From contig NC_058522.1 in the NCBI RefSeq assembly GCF_904849725.1, forward strand, positions 229,189,084 to 229,253,083: a stretch of DNA of 64,000 bases. The letters run 5' to 3'. Source of the stretch: Hordeum vulgare subsp. vulgare. Lineage: Eukaryota; Streptophyta; Magnoliopsida; Poales; Poaceae. Made by a program: the position numbers and the translations under genes. Positions 55,776-64,000 of this stretch are shown piece after piece. The notes beneath the pieces were generated by a model, which saw only the letters and a program-made list of their open reading frames with translations, did no database searches and was not told where the DNA came from. Each line of letters begins with the position of its first letter. Position 1 is the stretch's first letter.

Positions 55776-57020
55776 GATCTACAACACAAATATATTCAAA
55801 GTGGACTTAGACTATGTTCAAGATAATTAGAGTTTAACTTAATCAAATTATTCGCTAAACTCCCACTCAAAAAGTACATCTCTCTAGTCATTTGAGTGGT
55901 TCATGATCCACTTACACTAGCTCAAGTCCGATCATCACGTGAGTTGAGTATAGTTTCAGTGGTAAGCATCCCTATGCTAATCATATCATCTATATGATTC
56001 ATGATCGACCTTTCGGTCTCATGTGTTCCGAGGCCATGTTTGCACATGCTAGGCTCGTCAAGCTTAACCCGAGTGTTCCGCGTGCCCAACTGTTTTGCAC
56101 CCGTTGTATGTGAAGGTTGAGTCTATCACACCCGATCATCACGTGGTGTCTCGAAACGACGAACTGTAGCAACGGTGCACAGTCGGGGAGAACACAATTT
56201 CGTCTTGAAATTTTAGTGAGAGATCACCTCATAATGCTACCGTCGTTCTAAGCAAAATGAGGTGCATAAAAGGATTAACATCACATGCAATTCATAAGTG
56301 ACATGATATGGCCATCATCACATGCTTCTTGATCTCCATCACCAAAGCACCGGCACGATCTTCTTGTCACCGGCGCCACACCATGATCTCCATCAATGTG
56401 TTGCCATCGGGGTTGTTGTGCTACTCATGCTATTACTACTAAAGCTACATCCTAGCAAAATAGTAAACGCATCTGCAAGCACAAACGTTAGTATAAAGAC
56501 AACCCTATGGCTCCTGCCGGTTGCCGTACCATAGACGTGCAAGTCGATATTTTCTATTACAACATGATCATCTCATACATCCAATATATCACATCACATC
56601 GCCATATCACATCACAAGCATACCATCCAAAAACAAGTTAGACGTCCTCTAATTTTGTTGTTGCATGTTTTACGTGGTGACCATGTGTATCTAGTAGGAT
56701 CGCATCTTACTTACGCAAACACCACAACGGAGATATATGAGTTGCTATTTAACCTCATCCAAGGACCTCCACGGTACCATAGACGGTCAAATCCGATTCA
56801 ACTAAAGTTGGAGAAACCGACACTTGCCAGTCATCTTTGAGCAACGCGGTTACTCGTAGCGATGAAACCAGTCTCTCGTAAGCGTACGAGTAATGTCGGT
56901 CCAAGCCGCTTCAATCCAACAATACCGCGGAATCAAGAAAAGACTAAGGAGGGCAGCAAAACGCACATCACCGCCCTCAAAAACTTTTGTGTTCTACTCA
57001 AGAAGACATCCACGCATGAA
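55776..57020 (-). other. Long 5' leader of the Angela-type element
   Basis: About 1.2 kb between the primer site and the gag start has no convincing frame. A long structured leader is usual in this group. Confidence 0.5.
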
Positions 57021-57036
57021 CCTCGCTCTGATACCA
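57021..57036 (-). other. Primer binding site of the Angela-type element
   Basis: Minus strand TGGTATCAGAGCGAGG complements the initiator tRNA-Met 3' end. One base separates it from the LTR. Confidence 0.8.
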
Positions 57037-57037
57037 C

Positions 57038-58855
57038 TGTTGGGGAACGTCGCATGGGAAACAAAAAATTTCCTACGCGCACGAAGACCTATCATGGTGA
57101 TGTCCATCTACGAGAGGGGATATGTAATCTACGTACCCTTGTAGACCGTACAGCAGAAGCGTTAGTGAACGCGGTTGATGTAGTGGAACGTCCTCACGTC
57201 CCTCGATCCGCCCCGCGAACAATCCCGCGATCAGTCCCACGATCTAGTACCGAACGGACGGCACCTCCGCGTTCAGCACACGTACAGCTCGACGATGATC
57301 TCGGCCTTCTTGATCCAGCAAGAGAGACGGAGAGGTAGAAGAGTTCTCTGGCAGCGTGATGGCGCTCCGGAGGTTGGTGATGACCTTGTCTCAGCAGGGC
57401 TCCGCCCGAGCTCCGCAGAAACGCGATCTAGAGGAAAAACCGTGGAGGTATGTGGTCGGGCTGCCGTGGAAAAGTCGTCTCAAATCAGCCCTAAAACCTC
57501 CGTATATATAGGTGGGAGGGAGGGGACCTTGCCTTGGGGCTCAAGGAGCCCCAAGGGGGTCGGCCGAGTCCAAGGGGGAAGGCTCCCCCCCCCCCCAAAC
57601 CGAGTTGGACTTGGTTTGGTGGGTGGGAGTCCTTCCTTCCCTTCCCACCTCCTCTTTTTTTTCTCTTTGATTTTCTTTCCTAGGCGCATAGGGCCCTTTT
57701 GGGCTGTCCCACCAGCCCACTAAGGGCTGGTGTGCCACCCTCAAGCCCTATGGGCTTCCCCGGGGTGGGTTGCCCCCCCGGTGAACTCCCGGAACCCATT
57801 CGTCATTCCCGGTACATTCCCGGTAACTCCGAAAACATTCCGGTAATCAAATGAGGTCATCCTATATATCAATCTTCGTTTCCGGACCATTCCGGAAAAC
57901 CTCGTGACGTCCGTGATCTCATCCGGGACTCCGAACAACATTCGGTAACCAACCATATAACTCAAATACGTATAAAACAACGTCGAACCTTAAGTGTGCA
58001 GACCCTGCGGGTTCGAGAACTATGTAGACATGACCCGAGAGACTCCTTGGTCAATATACAATAGCGGGACCTGGATTCCCATATTGGATCCTACATATTC
58101 TACGAAGATCTTATCGTTTGAACCTCAGTGCCAAGGATTCATATAATCCCGTATGTCATTCCCTTTGTCCTTCGGTATGTTACTTGCCCGAGATTCGATC
58201 GTCAGTATCCGCATACCTATTTCAATCTCGTTTACTCGCAAGTCTCTTTACTCGTTCCGTAATACAAGATCCCGCAACTTACACTAAGTCACATTGCTTG
58301 CAAGGCTTGTGTGTGATGTTGTATTACCGAGTGGGACCCGAGATACCTCTCCGTCACACGGAGTGACAAATCCCAGTCTTGATCCATACTAACTCAACTA
58401 ACACCTTCAGAGATACTTGTAGAGCATCTTTATAGTCACCCAGTTACGCTGCGATGTTTGGTACACACAAAGAATTCCTCCGGTGTCAGTGAGTTATATG
58501 ATCTCATGGTCATAGGAATAAATACTTGACACGCAGAAAAACAGTAGCAACAAAATGACACGATCAACATGCTACGTCTATTAGTTTGGGTCTAGTCCAT
58601 CACGTGATTCTCCTAATGACGTGATCCAGTTATCAAGCAACAACACCTTGTTCATAATCAAAAGACACTGACTATCTTTGATCAACTGGCTAGCCAACTA
58701 GAGGCTTGCTAGGGATGGTATTTTGTCTATGTATCCACACATGTAAATGAGTCTTCATTCAATACAATTATAGCATGGATAATAAACGATTATCTTGATA
58801 CAGGAATTATAATAATAACTATATTTATTATTGCCTCTAGGGCATAATTCCAACA
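57038..58855 (-). mobile_element. 5' LTR of the Angela-type element
   Basis: The plus strand runs from TGTTGGGGAACGTCGCATGG to GGGCATAATTCCAACA (1818 bases). Being next to the primer site, it is the promoter-bearing LTR. Differences from the other LTR are mostly transitions, plus small length changes in a poly-C and a T-rich run. Confidence 0.85.
57503..57510 (-). promoter_or_regulatory. TATA box of the Angela-type 5' LTR
   Basis: TATATATA between CCTCCG and GGTGGGAGG (plus strand) is kept in both LTRs. On the minus strand it would start transcripts with about 0.45 kb of LTR before the primer site, fitting the R-U5 length of this group. Function inferred. Confidence 0.45.
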
Positions 58856-58860
58856 CAAAC
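58856..58860 (+). other. Target site duplication of the Angela element (right)
   Basis: CAAAC, identical to the left copy at 49925-49929. F coding sequence continues from here in frame. Confidence 0.9.
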
Positions 58861-61642
58861 CCCTGGTAGTAAATGGCAAACCTCTAGGATAACCTATGAC
58901 AATGAAATTCTAGTAGACATGCTAGTTTTTCTAGCCTCATTGATAGCCTTGAAATCTTCGGATATTAATATCATCTTGGGCATGGACTGGATGTCAGCTC
59001 ACTATGCCAAGATTGATACTCATTCTAGAAATGTCCAGCTTACCCATCCCTCGGGTGAGATAGTAAATGTCTCTACTCGAGTTGCCAAATGCCAACTCTA
59101 TTCCTTAAATGCCAACCCTCTTCCGGAACTTGAAGACATTCCGGTAGTCCATGACTTCCCGGATGTTTTTCCAGAGGAACTGCCAGGAATTCCACCTGAC
59201 AGAGATGTAGAGTTTGTGATAGATCTTGTTCCGGGAACTGTCCCAATAGCCAGAAGACCATATAAGATGGCACCCCTGGTGCTAGCCGAACTTAAGAAGC
59301 AATTAGATGAGGCCTTGAACAAAGGTTTCATTCGCCCTAGCTCTTCTCCTTGGGCTTGCCCCGTCCTCTTCGTCAAGAAGAAAGACGGAACGGATCGGAT
59401 GGTTGTAGATTACCGACTAGTTAATCTGGTCACCATAAAGAACAAGTATCCGCTCCCCAGGATCAACGACCTGTACGATCAGCTCGTTGGATCCTCAGTC
59501 TTCTCCAAAATGGATTTGAGGTTGGGATACCATCAAATCAATATTAAGAACGGGGACATTCCAAAAACGGCTTTCGTTACTCGTTATGGCCAATACGAGT
59601 ACACCGTCATGTCCTTCGGTTTAACCAATGCCCCAGCCACCTTCTCTCGTCTGATGAATTCAATCTTCATGGAGTATTTGGATAAATTCGTCGTGGTATA
59701 CCTCGATGATATTCTCATCTACTCGAAGAACGAACAAGAACATGCCGAGCACCTAAGGCTGGTATTGATGAAACTTCGAGAGCATCGCCTTTATGCCAAG
59801 TTTTCAAAATGTGAATTCTGGTTACCAGAAGTGACCTATCTGGGTCACGTAATCTCTGGTAAGGGTATTGCTATCAATCCCGAGAGAGTTCAAGCTGTCC
59901 TTGAGTGGACTCAACCTGAATCGGTTAAGCAAGTTAGGAGTTTTCTTGGTCTAGCGAGCTATTGTCGCCGCTTCGTCGAGAATTTCTCCAAGGTTGCAAA
60001 GCCTCTAACTGAACTCCTCAAGAAAGATAAAAAGTTCGAGTGGACACCACAGTGTGAGCATAGTTTTCAGGAACTGAAAAGACGCCTGACTTCTGCACCT
60101 GTGTTGCTACCACCAGATTTTTCTAAGGACTTTGTTATCTACTGCGACGCCTCGCGACAAGGATTAGATTGCATTCTCATGCAAGATCGTCATGTGATCG
60201 CATACGCATCTCGACAGTTGCGTCCACATGAGGATAATTATCCCACACATGACCTTGAGCTTGCAGCTGTGGTCCATGCACTAAAAACCTGGCGACATTA
60301 CCTTCTGGGTAATCGTTGCGAAATATTCACTGATCACCAAAGTCTGAAATATATCTTCACCCAGCCGGATTTGAATCTTAGGCAAAGACGGTGGGTTGAG
60401 TTGATCTCGGATTACAACTTAGGGATAACTTACACCCCGGGGAAGGCCAATGTTATGGCCGATGCACTAAGTCGTAAATCTTATTGTAACAATTTGATGC
60501 TACAACAAGGTCAACCACATCTGCATGAGGACTTTCGGAAGTTGAATCTTCATATTGTTCCTCAAGGATTCCTTTCTACACTAGTGGCGAAGCCTACTCT
60601 TAAGGATCAAATTATAGCTGGCCAAAAGCGTGACAAGGGTATATCACGGATCAAGGAGAATATTTTTAGCGGAAACGCTAAAGAATTCTCCATGAACGAT
60701 CAAGGTGTTGTGTTCTTCCAGAATCGTCTAGTGGTTCCTAAGAACCCAAATCTAAGGCAGTTAATCCTTAAGGAGGCTCACGATTCTCCTCTCACCATTC
60801 ATCCCGGTAGTACTAAGATGTATCAAGACCTACGCCAGAGGTTCTGGTGGACTAGGATGAAGAGAGAAATTGCTGAGTTCGTTGCTAACTGCGATGTTTG
60901 TCGTCGAGTTAAGGCAGAACATCAAAGGCCTGCTGGCACCCTTCAACCTCTAGCTATTCCTGAATGGAAATGGGATAAAGTTAGCATGGATTTCATTACC
61001 GGATTTCCCAAGACCAAGAAAGGGAATAATGCTATCTTTGTGGTCATTGACCGTCTTTCCAAAGTGGCTCATTTTCTTCCTGTTCGTGAGAGTATAATAG
61101 CTAGCCAGCTAGCAGAGTTATGTATCTCCCAAATAGTGTCTCTTCACATTGTTCCCCTGGAGATTAACTTGGACTGTGGGAGTATCTTCACTTCTTGCTT
61201 CTGGGAGAGTTTTCAGAATGCCATGGGGACTCACCTATCTTTTAGCACTGCCTTCCATCCCCAATCAAGTGGTCAAGTAGAAAGAGTGAATCAAATCCTA
61301 GAAGATATGCTCCGAGCTTGTGTTATATCGTTCGGTATGAATTGGGAAAAGTGCCTTCCATTCACCGAATTCGCTTATAACAATAGTTACCAATCAAGCT
61401 TGGGCAAAGCCCCTTTTGAAGTTCTCTATGGACGAAGATGTCGAACACCTCTTAATTGGTCAAAAATCGGAGAGAGGCAACTCTTTGGCCCGGACATGAT
61501 CCAGGATGCAGAAGAGCAGGTTCGCATTATTCGTGAAAAGTTGAAAACAGCCCAGTCTCGTCAAAAGAGCCAATATGATCGTCATCATAAGGCTGTGACC
61601 TTTGAAGTTGACGAGAAGGTTACCTTCGGGTTACACCTTTGA
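58861..61642 (+). pseudogene. Pol of F: protease end, RT, RNase H, integrase
   Basis: The frame of gag-protease resumes at the insertion edge. Numbered from the Met at 58919, the protease end holds [15 protein letters not shown] (18-30). RT spans about 90-300 with [23 protein letters not shown] (Asp199) and [13 protein letters not shown] (YLDD at 261-264). RNase H is at about 405-515 (D410, E447, D472). The integrase zinc site is H621, H628, C658, C661 and the core D691, D752, E788, with the 35-residue D-E spacing. [15 protein letters not shown] text and the start of the tail follow. The frame is lost near 61620 by a one-base change. In RNase H and around D752 a few residues differ from those usual for the family (GLDC, LDCGS), so activity is doubtful even apart from the breaks. 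Confidence 0.75.
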
Positions 61643-62067
61643 AGGGTACCCATCGATTCGGTATCAAAGGCAAATTGGCTCCTCGTTACATTGGTCCTTT
61701 TCGCGTTCTTGCCGAACGAGGAGAAGTTGCCTACCAGTTGGAACTTCCTCCACATCTTTCCAAGGTTCATGATGTTTTCCACGTCTCGCAACTCAGGCTT
61801 GGTTTTCCGATCCTATCCGTGAAGTGGACCACGAAACGCTTGATCTCCAAGATAACCTTTCATACCGAGAATACCCCGTGCGTATTCTTGATCAAGCTGA
61901 GCGTACCACTCGACGTCGAAACCTCAAGTTTCTTAAAGTTCAATGGTCAAATCATTCTGAAAAGGAGGCAACTTGGAAAAGAGAGGATCGTCTCCGACTT
62001 GAGTATCCTGCGTTATTCCCGACGACTTCTAAATCTCGGGAGGAGATTATTTTGAGTGGGGGTGAGT
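61639..62067 (+). pseudogene. Integrase tail and chromodomain of F, frameshifted
   Basis: One frame gives THRFGIKGKLAPRYIGPFRV, LAERGEVAYQLELPPHLSKV and HDVFHVSQLR. A second frameshift near 61800 moves to a frame with LDLQDNLSYREYPVRILDQA, ERTTRRRNLKFLKVQWSNHS and EATWKREDRLRLEYPALF, a chromodomain of the Tekay type. Chromodomains of chromoviruses are thought to guide integration to particular chromatin. The last 15 bases are the polypurine tract (TGAGTGGGGGTGAGT). Confidence 0.7.
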
Positions 62068-64000
62068 TGTCACATCCCTGACACCTTAAGCAAGTTAGTC
62101 TTGTGCTCATGTCTTCTATGCATTTGCATCAAAGAATTTTCAACAAGATCAAAGAAAGAGGTGAAGGAAAACTCAAAACCCTAGCCACTACTTTAAATAA
62201 AGGAGATCTCAAACTAGTTAAAATCAATTAACCCAAAATGGCCTCAAGAAATGTTCAAACTTTCTGATAAATCATGAAAGTAAATGAGCATTGGAGAAAA
62301 CTATTTTCTTGACACTTTAAGCATTTTAAATAAATGCAAAAGGCTACTGGTTTCACGTTTTTAATTTGAAAACAGAAACTTTAAACTTTCAAAAATGTTG
62401 AAAACTTTAGGAATGGTTGGAAATATTCCAACAAATATTCTAGGGTGCCTCAAATAAATTTTACAAATTATTTGGGAGCTGAAATAAATAGAAAATTATT
62501 GAAGTAGCTAAAACAGAAACAAAAACAGAAAAAAAGGAAAACTCTTACCTCTCGCTCACGTGGACCGGCCCATCTCAGCTCCTGTCGTCTTCCTCCCCGC
62601 CAGTGGGCAGCAGGAGGTGGCCGCCGCGTTCTCCGGCGCGGCCACGCACTTGTGCGCCTGCCTGGCCGCCGCCTCGTGCTGGCAAGCACGGGGATAAGCT
62701 CCCCGTGGCCGACCCTATCCATTCCCAGCGCCAGATCCCCCCCTCCTCTCGGATCTCTCCTCCCTCCTTCTGCCGCCATTGGAGCCCGAGCAAAGCTCGA
62801 GCTACCTGTGCCCCTAGCCATAGGATCCCCTCTCTGAGTGCGCCGTTAGCTCCGGCTCGTCGTTCTGGTCCTTCCTGCAGAAGTCGAAGCTTCCCCGAGC
62901 CCTGCAACGCCCACGGCACCGTCGTCTTCAACCTTCGGCCGCTGGTGAGCTCTGCTCGATTCGTCGCCCCCAGGCCTTCCCCGAGCCGTCTAAACCCTGC
63001 TCTGCACTCCCCGTGAGCATGCGGTCCTTTCCCCTAAGCTCTCCCCATTGATCCCCTCCTCTAGGCTCAGTTCCATCGGAGCCCGACGAGGACCGCCGCT
63101 GCAGCTCGTCGCCGGTAACCCTCCGGTGAAGTGTTGGTCCGTCTGAGGCTACCAACAGCCTCTGGACGTCGTGTAGGTGCGTTAGGTGCCCAGCCTTGAG
63201 CGTTTAGACCCCGTATCCGATGGCTTCGACGATGGCCGATCTTGGTCGCCGCCAAGCTCGTCGCCGGCGTTGATCCCGGCCACCCCAGCCCCTGGGGCTT
63301 GTTCCATCGTGCGTGCCATCGAGTGGCCGTTCCTCCCATGGTCTCAGTCGTGCGTTTGGCCCTCTGTGCACCATTTCCGAGCCCTCCCGACGTTCTGGCG
63401 CTCGCCGGAGGCTCCCCGCCGGTGAGGACGACCTCGCCGCCGGTGGATCTCGGATGGCCTGAGGCACTGACGTGTGGGGCCAGCCTCTGGGAGATTAAGT
63501 TTAAAGAAAATAAATTTAATTAATCTGCTAAGTCACTGACATGTGGGTCCAGTGGGTTTAATTAACTAAATAAGATTAATCCTAATCTAAAATTGACCAG
63601 AGAGACTGACCAGTGGGTCCCACTGGTCAGGTTTGACTTTCAACGGCCAGATGGACCTACTGATGTCATGCTGATGCAATAAAAGTATTTTCCAGTAAAA
63701 AAATAATTCCAAAAATGTTTAAAACTTCAAAAATTCATAGAAATTAATCTGTAACTCCAATGAAAATAATTTATATATGAAAAAGTATCAGAAAAATTCA
63801 AGGAATCTGAATATGCTATTTTCAGTCATGTTTGAAAAAGTTACAGAACCCTAACATGTAGAATAATGAATAATTCAATTCTTATAATTACTTTATAAAT
63901 GGGATTTGGAAAAATATTCAAATTTCATTATGAATGACATGATCACACACTGTCCTAATTACAAATCAGTACCCTAACATGACATTTCATGCATGTTAAC
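62068..64000 (+). mobile_element. 3' LTR of F (cut by the window end)
   Basis: It starts TGTCACATCCCTGACACC and follows the 5' LTR closely, with point differences, for 1.93 kb until the window ends; a further 2.2 kb or so is expected. It keeps 56 bases (63525-63580) that the 5' LTR lacks, and it repeats the GC-rich block. Confidence 0.75.

Larger units (their letters stand above)
49930..58855 (-). mobile_element. Copia element of the Angela/BARE/WIS group
   Basis: Both LTRs, perfect CAAAC duplications, a primer site of the Met type and a polypurine tract are present. The single long polyprotein has gag, protease, integrase, RT and RNase H in Copia order. The minus-strand LTR start TGTTGGAATTATGCCCTAGA is typical of this group. 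Total length is 8.9 kb. By eye the LTRs show about 43 differences in 1.8 kb. Two in-frame stops late in pol are the only breaks seen, so it is nearly intact but not coding-competent as read. Subfamily not verified. Confidence 0.9.
43007..64000 (+). mobile_element. Tekay-type chromovirus F (Gypsy), with Angela nested inside
   Basis: Order: 5' LTR (43007-47147), Met-type primer site, extra ORF, gag-protease, [Angela 49930-58855], RT-RNase H-integrase, chromodomain, polypurine tract, 3' LTR from 62068 to the window end. The chromodomain after integrase, the long LTRs and the sequence motifs indicate the Tekay/Del branch. Without Angela the internal region is about 6.0 kb. Damage consists of a stop in gag, two frameshifts at the 3' end of pol, and the insertion. 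Confidence 0.75.

Noticed and set aside
57021..57036. tRNA gene-like matches
   Set aside because: This and the sites at 7451, 30653, 39251 and 47152 are short primer binding sites next to LTRs, not tRNA genes.

Overview
This window is repeat-derived plant DNA from a large grass genome. The Angela/BARE-type Copia element, the Athila-type Gypsy elements with tRNA-Asp-like primer sites, and a CACTA transposon with TTTGCCGTCTGC-type subterminal repeats together point to the Triticeae (wheat, Aegilops, barley or rye). That is an inference from element types; I cannot name species or chromosome. I found no convincing host gene, tRNA, rRNA or CRISPR array. Nearly everything can be assigned to about ten transposable elements inserted into one another. 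Layout, left: 1-6045 holds an eroded minus-strand Tat-lineage Gypsy element whose 3' end is split by a solo LTR (1114-3618). A plus-strand Athila-type element (6046-10912; LTR, gag and protease only) is inserted in the Tat reverse transcriptase. Its 3' half is gone and it is fused directly to the next element. Layout, middle: 10913-40528 is a pair of related minus-strand Athila elements, A and B, in head-to-tail tandem and sharing one LTR (30684-32131). A 13.4 kb CACTA transposon (13173-26569, ATT target duplication) sits inside the integrase of A. The CACTA carries an ORF2 of the Ptta/En/Spm type and a tnp2-type transposase. A truncated Sirevirus (Copia) fragment with repeated polypurine tracts has replaced the middle of the transposase. 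Layout, right: the outer LTR of B is cut at 40528 by an LTR fragment G with a CATCCGAGTG minisatellite. G is cut at 41982 by LTR fragment H. H is cut at 43007 by a Tekay-type chromovirus F with 4.1 kb LTRs, an extra ORF upstream of gag, gag-protease, pol and a chromodomain. F is interrupted in its protease at 49930 by an almost complete Angela/BARE-type Copia element with perfect CAAAC target duplications. The 3' LTR of F runs off the window. The implied order of insertion is A/B, then G, H, F and Angela on the right; A, then CACTA, then Sirevirus in the middle; and Tat, then the solo LTR and element E on the left. None of the elements looks autonomous: each polyprotein has stops, frameshifts, an insertion or missing domains. 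Family names are from motif recognition and memory of typical ends; no database search was done.
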